Assembly: GCA_009774655.1 (NCBI GenBank)
Contig: VSOD01000006.1
Location: 1 to 28,599, forward strand
Direction: 5' to 3'
Source: Lachnospiraceae bacterium
Lineage (GTDB): Bacteria > Bacillota_A > Clostridia > Lachnospirales > Lachnospiraceae
Length of the DNA: 28,599 bases
Shown piece after piece: positions 14,779 through 22,571 of this stretch; position 1 is the first letter of the stretch; the number at the start of each line of letters is the position of its first letter. The translations under genes and the position numbers were made by a program. Under the pieces are notes generated by a model, which was not told the origin of the DNA, did no database searches, and worked only from the letters and a program-made list of their open reading frames with translations.

Positions 14779-15809
14779 AAAAGAAGAAACATATGAACTA
14801 TGACCGTGCAGATGTAAGGGCTCTGCGTAACGGTAACATCTGCTCCCGGATGGTCGGCGGCGACTACGGGGAGGTACGTTTTGACAGCGTTGAGCAGGCC
14901 AGCATCTTTTTCGCAAGAGAACTGGACTATATCAAGACACAGACCTATGATGTAGAGCATCCTGAGATGACCGCCCTCGCAATCTTCCCGGTAACAAGCG
15001 AAGTACCGGAGGGAGCGGAGACATTTACATACTACAGTTATGACAAAACCGGTATGGCGGCGATCATCAACAACTATGCGACGGATCTCCCGCGGGTAGA
15101 CGTGAAAGGAGAACCTTCTACGGGCTATGTGAAATCCATTGGTGACAGCTATGGATATTCCGTACAGGAGATGCGTGCTTCGAAGATGGCGAACAAATCA
15201 CTTGACGTCCGCAGAGGGGAAACGGCCAGATACGCAATGGATTATCTTGTCAATAAGATCGCGTGGGCAGGGGACAAGAAGAACAAGCTGGTAGGCATCC
15301 TTTCTGAGGATAATGATATCCCCAAATATGTTCTGTCTACTGTAACGGTCGATGGAAAGGAGCGCACAGAGTTCCGCTACAAGAATGCAGACCAGATCCT
15401 TGACGATATCAACGGTATGCAGAAATATTCCTCCAAGATCACAAAGAATGTGGAGAAGCCGGATACGCTTGTGCTGCCTTCCCATGTTTATATCGACCTG
15501 TCTACGCGCCGCATTCCGGATACAGAAACGACTGTACTCAAATTCATTATGGACCATGCGCCTTATCTGAAAGAAGTGCGTGAGGCAAATGAGCTGCAGG
15601 CGGAATCGACAGATATCAACCCTACGGGCAGTAACGTCGCGTTCCTGTTTACTAATGATGAGCGGAAGCTGTCGCTTGAGATCCCGATGCATTTTTATCA
15701 GTACCCGTTGCAGGAGAAGGGACTGGAGATCGAGATCCCCTGTGAACAGAGAGTGGCCGGGATGGTCATCTATTATCCGCTTTCAGCGCTCATCGTGGAA
15801 GGGATCTGA
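14775..15809 (+). CDS. Major capsid protein (DUF2184)
   Basis: A 344-residue protein, the usual size for a HK97-fold capsid of the DUF2184/encapsulin-like group. Visible features: a charged N-arm, FARELDYIKTQTYDVEHP, an E-loop-like region (EGAETFTYYSYDKTGMA), DLPRVDVKGE, SYGYSVQEMRASKMANKSLDVRR (spine helix) and a P-domain with LVLPSHVYIDLSTRR. It ends with MVIYYPLSALIVEGI, a typical final strand. It forms the icosahedral head. The start ATG 14775 is coupled to the cement gene by a four-base overlap. Confidence 0.9.
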   Translation: MKKKKHMNYDRADVRALRNGNICSRMVGGDYGEVRFDSVEQASIFFARELDYIKTQTYDVEHPEMTALAIFPVTSEVPEGAETFTYYSYDKTGMAAIINNYATDLPRVDVKGEPSTGYVKSIGDSYGYSVQEMRASKMANKSLDVRRGETARYAMDYLVNKIAWAGDKKNKLVGILSEDNDIPKYVLSTVTVDGKERTEFRYKNADQILDDINGMQKYSSKITKNVEKPDTLVLPSHVYIDLSTRRIPDTETTVLKFIMDHAPYLKEVREANELQAESTDINPTGSNVAFLFTNDERKLSLEIPMHFYQYPLQEKGLEIEIPCEQRVAGMVIYYPLSALIVEGI

Positions 15810-15827
15810 CAATATCACAGCAAATCG

Positions 15828-15870
15828 AAAGAATCCCTTTGGACAATATGGACAGAGGGGTTCTTTTTTT
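15828..15870 (+). terminator. Hairpin with T-run after capsid gene
   Basis: AAAGAATCCC (15828-15837) pairs with GGGGTTCTTT (15857-15866), one G-U, across a 19-base loop, with T-run to 15870. It probably lowers transcription into the neck genes, letting capsid be made in excess. The next ribosome site (AGGAGG) follows within 10-15 bases. Confidence 0.65.
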
Positions 15871-15892
15871 AGAAGAATCAGGAGGACACAGT

Positions 15893-16171
15893 ATGTTAGT
15901 AAGAAATAAGTCATCGAAAATCATAGGCATCAATGAAACGAGCATCTTGCCGGGGGATACGCAGAAGGTTCCCGAGGGGTATGAGAAAAATCCGGTTGTA
16001 CTTAAGTATATCGCAAACGGGACATTTGCTGTTGTCAAGCCTGTGAAATCCGCAAAGAATGAGAAAACACAGAAGGATCCTGCAGAAGGTACAAAGAAAG
16101 CGGATGATAACCAGGGCGCCGGTGAAGAGCAGGATACAGACGGTGTCCAGGGCCAGCAGGCAGGCGCGTAG
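15893..16171 (+). CDS. Small head-region protein, function unknown
   Basis: A 92-residue protein; ATG 15893 follows CAGGAGG. An upstream in-frame ATG at 15839 lies inside the hairpin and lacks a ribosome site. The N-terminal ~45 residues are beta-type (MLVRNKSSKIIGINETSILPGD, then NGTFAVVKP). The remaining half is a hydrophilic tail rich in Lys, Gln, Glu and Gly (KNEKTQKDPAEG, GVQGQQAGA). Phages of this type carry such a short protein after the capsid gene; a decoration or head-stabilising role is only inferred. Confidence 0.65.
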   Translation: MLVRNKSSKIIGINETSILPGDTQKVPEGYEKNPVVLKYIANGTFAVVKPVKSAKNEKTQKDPAEGTKKADDNQGAGEEQDTDGVQGQQAGA

Positions 16172-16180
16172 GTACCGCTT

Positions 16181-16612
16181 ATGAAGATTGATAGTGTACG
16201 GAAGATAGCAGCCATCCTCAGAACGATTGCGCCGGAGTTCAAGGATAAGACAGATGATGACCTGAGAATCTGGATAGAACTGGCGGAACCGTATCTCAGT
16301 GAGGGAAAGTACGGTAAACTGTATCCACAGGCGATAGCGTACCTGACAGCGCATAAGATGTCGCTGAATGTGCCAGCTTCTGCCGGTACACAGGGAGAGA
16401 AGATTGATACATCTGTAAAGAATACAATGAATGTTGCTTCTTTCACGGAAGGCAGCACCAGTATCTCATTTAACAATTCTGCCGTGAGTGGCGGCGCTGC
16501 GTCAGGTGATGCGGATGCAGAATATCTTCTGACAGCATATGGACTGCAGTTCCTGGCGATCAAGAAGCGGTGCATAGTGCCTATCATGATCTCTGGCATG
16601 AAAAGGATGTGA
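16181..16612 (+). CDS. DUF4054 head-completion (adaptor) protein
   Basis: A 143-residue protein. The pattern IAPEFKDKTDDDLRIWIELAEPYLSEGKYGKLYPQAIAYLTAHKM is characteristic of DUF4054, the head-tail adaptor family of myophages. The C-terminus ends with LLTAYGLQFLAIKKRCIVPIMI. Its ribosome site is poor (TAGGT), so it likely depends on coupling to the preceding gene 9 bases upstream. The role is bridging the portal and neck after packaging. Confidence 0.8.
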   Translation: MKIDSVRKIAAILRTIAPEFKDKTDDDLRIWIELAEPYLSEGKYGKLYPQAIAYLTAHKMSLNVPASAGTQGEKIDTSVKNTMNVASFTEGSTSISFNNSAVSGGAASGDADAEYLLTAYGLQFLAIKKRCIVPIMISGMKRM

Positions 16613-16616
16613 TGCG

Positions 16617-17105
16617 ATGAGTAAAGTGACAGTCAAGGATACATGGACACCAGAAGGAAAACGCTATATGAAAGAATTGAAAGAGTTATCTGAACTGGCT
16701 GTCAGAGTAGGATATCAGAGAGAGCAGGGCGCTGGTTTTGCAACTGGCAATGATAGTTTTCGGGCTGATTTAGTAGATATTGCCATGTGGAATGAATTAG
16801 GAACAACGAATATCCCATCACGGCCTTTTATGCGCGATAGTGTAGATAAGCATATGACAGAGATTAATCAAATGTTTGAGGCACAGAATGATGCATTGTT
16901 AAATGGTTCTACTGCGAGAGACATATTGGAGACAGTAGGACTCTTTGCGCAGGATCTTATGCAGACAGAGATAGATCAAGGTGATTTTATTGCAAATTCG
17001 CCGTTTACTATTAAAAAGAAGGGTTCTGATAAGCCATTGATTGATACTGGTACTATGAAAAACTCAGTACATTATTGGATTACTAAGAAGGGAGATGAGG
17101 ATTGA
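16617..17105 (+). CDS. Neck/tail completion protein (HK97 gp10-like)
   Basis: A 162-residue protein with AAAGGATGTGAT before ATG 16617. The segment VDIAMWNELGTTNIPSRPFMRDSV is the signature of the gp10/virion-morphogenesis group, where a conserved N-E-x-G-T-x-x-I-P-x-R-P-F motif is followed by a C-terminal LIDTGTMKNSVHYWI. Those proteins complete the tail at its head end. GC is lower than in its neighbours (about 35 percent in a 60-base sample near 16900), pointing to a different recent origin. Confidence 0.8.
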   Translation: MSKVTVKDTWTPEGKRYMKELKELSELAVRVGYQREQGAGFATGNDSFRADLVDIAMWNELGTTNIPSRPFMRDSVDKHMTEINQMFEAQNDALLNGSTARDILETVGLFAQDLMQTEIDQGDFIANSPFTIKKKGSDKPLIDTGTMKNSVHYWITKKGDED

Positions 17106-17524
17106 TGGTACTAGATATATTCAAGAAACCGTATACGCTGCGCCGTTTTGAAAAGACGCAGCCTGTGAAGGGATATTCCCGTGCAAGATATTCTGACAGC
17201 ACAGTAAAATTGAATGTGCAACCGCTCTCCATGTCCGAACTTGTCACGCTACCGGACGGAATCCGGCGCTCAAAGAATATCAAGGCGATCGGACAGGTGC
17301 AGATCAAAACGGCAGATGATAGGGCGGGCATCCTGGCGGACAGGATCTATTACAATGGCGAATGGTATGAATGTACGGGTGCGGATATCTGGGGAAATAC
17401 GCCGGTAGGGCAGACAGAAGCAATATTTGGCCTGGTACCCCCTGTCGAGACAGGAGGTATCCTTCTATCGCCAGCAAATTGCAGCGAAAAAGAAGAGGAC
17501 ACCGAGACAGGAGAAGAGACATGA
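17105..17524 (+). CDS. Head-tail connector, function unknown
   Basis: A 139-residue protein. ATG 17105 overlaps the preceding stop by one base, with GGGAGATGAGG before it; TTG 17102 is an alternative. The sequence is beta-rich (PYTLRRFEKTQPVKGYSRARY, VQPLSMSELVTLPDG, IYYNGEWYECTGADIWGN) with a hydrophilic, acidic C-tail. It matches the stopper/joining proteins that occupy this slot between gp10-like and tail-terminator genes in DUF3383-type phages. I do not recognise a specific Pfam name. It probably sits in the neck. Confidence 0.7.
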   Translation: MVLDIFKKPYTLRRFEKTQPVKGYSRARYSDSTVKLNVQPLSMSELVTLPDGIRRSKNIKAIGQVQIKTADDRAGILADRIYYNGEWYECTGADIWGNTPVGQTEAIFGLVPPVETGGILLSPANCSEKEEDTETGEET

Positions 17525-18096
17525 CATTATCTGAACTTAAAGAGTTTATGCTGGATCTGGTCGTTGAGTGTTTCCCCGCCGCCTGTGTGTTGTGGGCAGA
17601 GCAGTATAACGCCATGCATCCACTTCCGCAGGTAACGCTGAAGCTGAAAGACATGTCAACGCCGCGGCACCCTGTGCACAAGGTAAAGGAAGGTATCATC
17701 AGCGCATATTATGAATGCACGAAGATTCTTGAGGTGAATCTGTATACGAATAGCGTGTCAGGAGGGGACGGGGAGATCGTGGTATTGGATAACCCGGCGG
17801 TAGATGAACTGGCCATGTTTCTTTTATTCCTGCAGTCAGAAGTTGGGATAGACAGGATGTATGCAGCGAATATATGCATAGAGGGCATGGGACCTGTACG
17901 CGATCTTTCAGAACTTGATAGGACACATTATAGATACCGCGCAATGCAGGAATATACAGTGCGGTTCATGCTGGAATATAAGGAGGGCAGCGCGTCGGTG
18001 CATGTACCGTTTGCAGAAGAAGGCTGGGAGCCTGTCAGGGAACCAATCGGATATTTTGAAGAGGTGGAAATAGAAACGGAGGATATTTATGAGTGA
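17521..18096 (+). CDS. Tail terminator-like neck protein
   Basis: A 191-residue protein; ATG 17521 overlaps the previous stop (ATGA). The frame is open for 50 codons further upstream, but that lies inside the preceding gene. FMLDLVVECFPAACVLWAEQ begins an N-terminal helix; GEIVVLDNPAVDELAMFLLFLQSEVGI and YTVRFMLEYKEG follow. It resembles the LIC_12616-like/tail terminator proteins placed directly before DUF3383 sheath genes. The protein probably caps the tail. It overlaps the sheath gene by 8 bases. Confidence 0.65.
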   Translation: MTLSELKEFMLDLVVECFPAACVLWAEQYNAMHPLPQVTLKLKDMSTPRHPVHKVKEGIISAYYECTKILEVNLYTNSVSGGDGEIVVLDNPAVDELAMFLLFLQSEVGIDRMYAANICIEGMGPVRDLSELDRTHYRYRAMQEYTVRFMLEYKEGSASVHVPFAEEGWEPVREPIGYFEEVEIETEDIYE

Positions 18097-19219
18097 AATT
18101 TTAGATAGGATCGTCAACTGTGACATATCCATTGAAAAGCCGGTGATGGACAGCGCAAGTTTTGGGACGATCCTTATCATCGGCGACGCGCCGCCTGATG
18201 GTGGAAAGGATCTGAAGCCGGTAGATAAATATGCATCGTTGGCAGAGGTCACGGATGCAGGATGGAAAGAAGGCACAGAGATCTATAAGGCTGCAAGGGC
18301 GGCATTCTTGCAGGAACATAAACCGGAACTGATCTATATCGCAGTCCGGCAGGAAAGGGCCGCAGAAGGTGACAACGGGGAGGACGTCAAGGAAGAGGAT
18401 ACAGAAGCGAAGACGAAGGAGACTTCCGCAGGGACCGGAATCGGTTTGGAAAAGTTTTCCGATACTGTCAAGAGAGTACTCGCTATGTCTGGATGGTATG
18501 GTCTTGCGTTAGCTGGAGCAGACACAGCCGACTATGACGAGGTAGCGTATATCATCGAGAGTGCTGAAAAATTGTTTGTTTTTTCTGTGCAGTCGAAAGA
18601 ACTTCCTATTCCGCTCAGTAGGACGGATTATCTGCGCACAGCTGTGATATATTCTGGCTCTGCAGACGAATATGCGCATGTGGCCTGGCTTACCGAATGC
18701 TTTTCATATGCGGCTGGAAGTGAGACATGGGCGTATAAGACGTTATCTGGTGTCAGCGCCTCAGAACTGACAACGCGGGAAATGGGCAGATTTGATGAAG
18801 CGAACGTGAACTATTACGTTACCTGTGCGAATAAGGATATCACCTTGCAGGGGAAAGTGACCGGCGGTGAGTGGATAGACGTGATTCGGTTTCGTGACTG
18901 GCTGAAAAACGAGATGCAGCTGAGGATCTTTGCGTTATTCGTCAAGTATCCGAAGATTCCTTATCTTGATTCCGGCATAACGCTTGTTGAGAATCAGATG
19001 CGGGCGACACTGCAGGATGGTCAGGAGGCCGGCGGCATTGCCGTGACGGAGTTTGACGAAAACGAGGAACCGGTGGAAGGGTTTACCGTTACGGTTCCGA
19101 AAGCAGCGTCATTGAGCAGTGCGCAGCGGGCATCACGGAAACTGCGTGGATGCAGCTATACTGCAAGACTCGCGGGCGCTATCCATGCAGTTGAAATAAA
19201 GGGCAATTTAGTATTTTAA
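18089..19219 (+). CDS. Contractile tail sheath protein (DUF3383)
   Basis: A 376-residue protein with GGAGG upstream of ATG 18089. It begins with a strand-rich N-terminus (VNCDISIEKPVMDSASFGTILIIGD), then KYASLAEVTDAGW and a domain ending in WYGLALAGADTADYDEVAYIIES. The C-terminal part carries FRDWLKNEMQLRIFALFVKYPKIPYLDSGI and a final AGAIHAVEIKGNLVF. These are features of DUF3383, the sheath of short-genome myophages. An acidic linker (residues ~93-118, rich in Glu/Lys) is a species-specific insertion. The presence of sheath fixes the morphology as contractile. Confidence 0.9.
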   Translation: MSEILDRIVNCDISIEKPVMDSASFGTILIIGDAPPDGGKDLKPVDKYASLAEVTDAGWKEGTEIYKAARAAFLQEHKPELIYIAVRQERAAEGDNGEDVKEEDTEAKTKETSAGTGIGLEKFSDTVKRVLAMSGWYGLALAGADTADYDEVAYIIESAEKLFVFSVQSKELPIPLSRTDYLRTAVIYSGSADEYAHVAWLTECFSYAAGSETWAYKTLSGVSASELTTREMGRFDEANVNYYVTCANKDITLQGKVTGGEWIDVIRFRDWLKNEMQLRIFALFVKYPKIPYLDSGITLVENQMRATLQDGQEAGGIAVTEFDENEEPVEGFTVTVPKAASLSSAQRASRKLRGCSYTARLAGAIHAVEIKGNLVF

Positions 19220-19238
19220 TAAAGGAGGATGACGTAAG

Positions 19239-19658
19239 ATGGATGGTGTTATGACATATAACAGTTCGAAGGTCAAGATTGCTCTCGGGACACATGCTGT
19301 CACGGGGTATGCGGAAGATTCCTTTGTTGTCATTGAGCCTATCAGCGGCGGCGTCACATCAAAGTCAGGATGTGACGGTGAGACTGTGCGGTCGGTAGAT
19401 CCGAATGAAAGGTTTACCGTAAAACTGGCATTGTTAGCAAGTTCACCAACGCATAAGTTTCTGCTGAACAAATACAGGCAGGATAAGCAGGACGGTTCTG
19501 GTATCTTCCCGATCCTGATCAATGACCTCACAGGGAATGAAAAGTTTTCCGCAAGTAAGGCATGGGTGACAAAGCTCCCAGCCAAAACGAATGGTATGCA
19601 GTCAAATAACAAAGAATGGACGCTTGAGACTGGGCAGGCTGCTACGGCGTATGAATAA
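19239..19658 (+). CDS. Tail tube protein (DUF3277)
   Basis: A 139-residue protein with AAAGGAGGATG before ATG 19239. The opening MTYNSSKVKIALGTHAVTGYAEDSFVVIEP and the central strand-turn DGETVRSVDPNERFTVKLALLASSPTHKFLL fit DUF3277, the tube partner of DUF3383 sheaths. The ending WTLETGQAATAYE is also typical. It polymerises to the inner tail tube around the tape measure. Confidence 0.88.
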   Translation: MDGVMTYNSSKVKIALGTHAVTGYAEDSFVVIEPISGGVTSKSGCDGETVRSVDPNERFTVKLALLASSPTHKFLLNKYRQDKQDGSGIFPILINDLTGNEKFSASKAWVTKLPAKTNGMQSNNKEWTLETGQAATAYE

Positions 19659-19708
19659 AGGAATGAGATACAATAGACAGGTCGCAATGGAGGAGAGTAA
19701 GAAAACAG

Positions 19709-19894
19709 GTGGATATGAAGTGTATAGAACATAGAAAAAAACAACCGGACATGGAGGAATTTAAAAGAGTGATGAAGCCAGCAGTTGAGTGGTTACAGAA
19801 GAACGGATGTCCACATGATAGTGTAATCATCAAATCTGGTAGTGCAGAACTTGTCAGTATGGAAATTGGATTTACTGTAGGGATACCAGATTAA
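19709..19894 (+). CDS. Small protein of unknown function between tube and chaperone genes
   Basis: A 61-residue protein starting at GTG 19709 (GGAGGAG at 19689-19695 is somewhat far; ATG 19715 is possible). It contains MEEFKRVMKPAVEWLQKNGCPHDSVIIKSGSAELVSMEIGF, a helix then two strands, with a conserved-looking NGxPH core. Short proteins of this kind recur at this place in clostridial myophages as I remember them, which is the main reason to count it as real. The function is unknown. Confidence 0.55.
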   Translation: MDMKCIEHRKKQPDMEEFKRVMKPAVEWLQKNGCPHDSVIIKSGSAELVSMEIGFTVGIPD

Positions 19895-19927
19895 GGAGAA
19901 TGATGCATGAAGCAGGAGGAGTAGAAC

Positions 19928-20464
19928 ATGAACGAAGCAAGGAATATCGTAAAGATGATGCAGCCGACAGAACAGAAGATTGGCGGGAATACATTTTATA
20001 TTTATCCGCTTCCGGCATTTACAGCTGCAAACCTGAGCGCTGATGTGATTAGCCTGCTTGCGCCGCTGGTGGGCGGTATTGCAGGTGCGCTTGGGTCTGG
20101 TAGCCAGGGTGATGCAATGGGAGAAAGCAAAGGCTTAATGGATATGGATGTCAGCGAAGCAGCCCCGCATATAGCAGGGGCTTTTTCTTCGCTTTCCGCA
20201 GACAAGACAGAGAGGCTTCTGCGGAATCTGTTAATGAATAATAACGTCGTCGTAAAACAGGAAGGGAGCCCGGATGTGGATTATCTGACAGAAGATAAAT
20301 GCAATGAGATCTTCTGTAGAAATGTGCAGAACATGTTTATTCTTGCATTCTACGTTATTAGGGAGAATTATGGAGATTTTTTCGAGAGACTCGGGAGCCG
20401 ATCTGGCAGTGTAAAGACTGCAGTGATGGGTCTGGTATCTCCCGGTATGGCACCCTTGACGTAA
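19928..20464 (+). CDS. Tail assembly chaperone, frame-0 product
   Basis: A 178-residue protein; ATG 19928 has AGGAGG at 19914-19919. The N-terminus QKIGGNTFYIYPLPAFTAANLSADVISLLAPLVGG is typical of short tail-assembly chaperones of DUF3383-type phages. A helical C-terminal half contains DYLTEDKCNEIFCRNVQNMF. It lies directly before the tape measure gene, as chaperones do, and coats the tape measure during tail assembly. A T TTT TTC slippery heptamer at 20377-20383 would divert some ribosomes to the -1 frame, giving a longer product. A 5-codon mini-ORF (19907-19924) with its own ribosome site precedes the start. Confidence 0.8.
   Translation: MNEARNIVKMMQPTEQKIGGNTFYIYPLPAFTAANLSADVISLLAPLVGGIAGALGSGSQGDAMGESKGLMDMDVSEAAPHIAGAFSSLSADKTERLLRNLLMNNNVVVKQEGSPDVDYLTEDKCNEIFCRNVQNMFILAFYVIRENYGDFFERLGSRSGSVKTAVMGLVSPGMAPLT
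20161..20186 (+). terminator. Intragenic terminator-like hairpin in the chaperone gene
   Basis: AGCCCC (20161-20166) pairs with GGGGCT (20177-20182), with an inner GC/GC pair, and a run of five T follows (20182-20186). It lies within coding sequence, so translation would usually mask it. It looks like an intrinsic terminator and may lower tail transcripts when translation is slow. Confidence 0.4.
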
Positions 20465-20658
20465 GCCGGTTCTGCGAACTTGAACTGAGAATGTACATTC
20501 TGATAAAAGCCAGGCTGGCAAGCATGGAAGAATTAAAGACCTGCTATACGCTTGGGGAGGCATTGAAACTGTATGCGCTCTACAGCATGGATCTGGACGT
20601 CGAGAGGATGAAGATAGAAGAGATAGATGAAAGGGGGAGCAGCCGTTGGAGGGGATAA
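20362..20658 (+). CDS. Tail assembly chaperone, -1 frame extension (frameshift product)
   Basis: The -1 frame is open from 20362, just after a TAG at 20359, to TAA at 20658. Its 3' part (MYILIKARLASMEELKTCYTLGEALKLYALYSM from ATG 20491) reads as a typical second-chaperone domain. No ribosome site precedes ATG 20491, so separate initiation is unlikely. Joining by a -1 slip at 20377-20383 gives 152 residues from frame 0 plus 91 from -1, about 243 in all, like gpG/gpGT of lambda or XkdN-type pairs. It overlaps the tape measure start (20646) by 13 bases. Confidence 0.75.
   Translation, partial: GELWRFFRETREPIWQCKDCSDGSGISRYGTLDVSRFCELELRMYILIKARLASMEELKTCYTLGEALKLYALYSMDLDVERMKIEEIDERGSSRWRG
20377..20444 (+). 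promoter_or_regulatory. Programmed -1 ribosomal frameshift signal
   Basis: T TTT TTC at 20377-20383, read in frame 0 as GAT-TTT-TTC, is a perfect X XXY YYZ slippery heptamer. Eight bases later CGGGAG (20392-20397) pairs with CTCCCG (20439-20444); CC/GG extends it across a 3-base bulge. An inner hairpin GCAGT/ACTGC (20406-20410 with 20417-20421) sits inside. Heptamer, spacer and stem match classic -1 signals in tail chaperone genes. Confidence 0.75.
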
Positions 20659-22550
20659 CAATACGAAAAATATCCAATTTTTTTGGAATTGAGGTAGACG
20701 AAAAGTCCTTGAAAGAAGCGGAGGATAAAATTGATGGTATCAAGAATTTTGCCGTGAAGGCGCTGGGCGCTATCGGTATCGGCTTCTCTCTTTCTCAGAT
20801 GAATGCCCTGGCGGAGGAGTTTAACGGTATAAATGACCAGATACGGAACGCTACATCCGCCCTTGGAGATCAGAAAGATATTCAGGCAAAGATCATGCAG
20901 TCTGCAAATGATACGAAGATGGCATATGCGGATACGGCAAAAGTGGTCGGGGCTCTTGTGCAGGAAAACAAGGAGCTTTTCAGCAATATTGATGAAGCAA
21001 TCGCTTTTAATGATGCACTTGTCAAGACTTTTAAGACGGCCGGAAAAAGTAACGAAGAGATAGCCGGCCTGATGGAAGCAGTCAATAAGTCTTTTGCAAA
21101 GGGCAAGGTGGATACGGAGACGCTGAATCAGCTCATGGAGCAGTCGCCAGAGGCGGTGGCATACTTGAACAAGCAGCTTGGCAGCACAACGGACCAGCTC
21201 GAACAGCTGGCAGCAGACGGCAGGATATCGCTGGCAGACTTAAAAGAGGCATTTGTGTCGAACATGGACGACATTAATGAAGCGTTTGGTGGACTGGATT
21301 ACAGCATAACCGATGGGCTTCTGTATATCAGGAATAAGTGGGGATACTGGCTGGATGACATCAATTCCGGTATCGGCCTCACAAAGACGCTGGCAAAGTA
21401 TATGACGCGGGCATTTGATACGATCATGAAAGGGTTGGACAATGTAAAGGATATAGCCGTCAGGGTAACAGAAAAGTTTGGCGGAATAGAGAACATACTC
21501 CGGTTCATCGGGATAGCGGCGGCAGTCTCTATTGCTGCGTTTAAAGGGAAAAAAATATTACAGTTTTTGAAATCTTTTACGAGCCTGCTGAATGTGGCAA
21601 ATCTTAAGATCATGGCGATCATAGCCGTGATACTGGCGATCGCACTGATCGTAGATGATTTTATTAATTTTATGCAGGGAAATAACAGTGTCATCGGCGA
21701 TGTGCTCAAAAAGATGGGATATGATGTCGACGAAGTCCGCGACAGGATCATTACTGCATGGAATAAGGTCAAAGGATTCCTGACACAGGTATGGCTTGCA
21801 ATATGTCAATTAGCTGAAACAGCTTCGAAGAAATTGAGGAAATTTTGGGAAGATAACGGCGAAGCGATTGAGGAAAGGCTATCAGCAATATGGAATGGTC
21901 TGATAAAAATCCTTACCGCGGTATGGAATCTGCTGAGTGAAAATGCGGTATCAATATTTAATGGTCTGAGGGAGTTCTGGGATCAGTGGGGCGAACAGAT
22001 AATGGCTGCGCTATCAGCAATATTTACAGCATTAGGTGAGATATTCATGTCCTTTTTGCAGGTAGTGCAAGGAATCATTGATTTTATAGCAGGAGTCCTT
22101 ACAGGTGATTGGGAAAAGGCATGGCAGGGAATTTGTGAGATATTTACAGGAATTTGGAATGCTGTGATGGCCTTTTTAAAAGGGATCTGGGAAGCGATCT
22201 ATGCATTGTTTGGTGACAAAATTGATGCGATCGTTGAACGGGTAGAGGGATTTGTAAAAAAACTTAGAGCAATGATGCAAGGTATCAAAGATTTCTTTGG
22301 CGGTATAGCGGACAGCATCGGGGACTTCGCCGGTGATGTGGGTGATTTTTTTACCGGAGGTGCGACTGTGACAAATACGACAGTGTCAAACGCCAGCGGT
22401 ACGGGAAACAAGACGAACAACGTGAGACAGGATGTGAGGATCGAGAATAAATATTACGGGACGGATCAGAAGACAATGTCTCAGGCAGCAACGAAGACGG
22501 CGGAGGATACTACTGACCAGCTGGCAAAGGGACTGAAATATGGCACATGA
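20646..22550 (+). CDS. Tail tape measure protein
   Basis: A 634-residue protein starting at TTG 20646, set by AAAGGGGGAG about 8 bases upstream. The N-terminal 200 residues hold the tape-measure domain (LSQMNALAEEFNGINDQIRNATSALG; VDTETLNQLMEQSPEAVAYLNKQLG). Two hydrophobic segments lie at about residues 283-330 (IENILRFIGIAAAVSIAAF; IMAIIAVILAIALIVDDFI). Residues ~370-520 are helical and rich in Trp and Ile with lower GC. The Gly/Asn-rich C-terminus ends in TTDQLAKGLKYGT. Its length sets tail length; at about 1.5 angstrom per residue the tail would be near 95 nm. It is short for a myophage. Confidence 0.92.
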   Translation: MEGITIRKISNFFGIEVDEKSLKEAEDKIDGIKNFAVKALGAIGIGFSLSQMNALAEEFNGINDQIRNATSALGDQKDIQAKIMQSANDTKMAYADTAKVVGALVQENKELFSNIDEAIAFNDALVKTFKTAGKSNEEIAGLMEAVNKSFAKGKVDTETLNQLMEQSPEAVAYLNKQLGSTTDQLEQLAADGRISLADLKEAFVSNMDDINEAFGGLDYSITDGLLYIRNKWGYWLDDINSGIGLTKTLAKYMTRAFDTIMKGLDNVKDIAVRVTEKFGGIENILRFIGIAAAVSIAAFKGKKILQFLKSFTSLLNVANLKIMAIIAVILAIALIVDDFINFMQGNNSVIGDVLKKMGYDVDEVRDRIITAWNKVKGFLTQVWLAICQLAETASKKLRKFWEDNGEAIEERLSAIWNGLIKILTAVWNLLSENAVSIFNGLREFWDQWGEQIMAALSAIFTALGEIFMSFLQVVQGIIDFIAGVLTGDWEKAWQGICEIFTGIWNAVMAFLKGIWEAIYALFGDKIDAIVERVEGFVKKLRAMMQGIKDFFGGIADSIGDFAGDVGDFFTGGATVTNTTVSNASGTGNKTNNVRQDVRIENKYYGTDQKTMSQAATKTAEDTTDQLAKGLKYGT

Positions 22551-22571
22551 TGATAGGAGGAGGTGACGAAG

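Noticed and set aside
19907..19924. Five-codon mini-ORF (MKQEE) with a good ribosome site before the chaperone
   Set aside because: It may affect initiation at 19928 but is too short to call a gene; its coding sequence is largely the ribosome site of the next gene.
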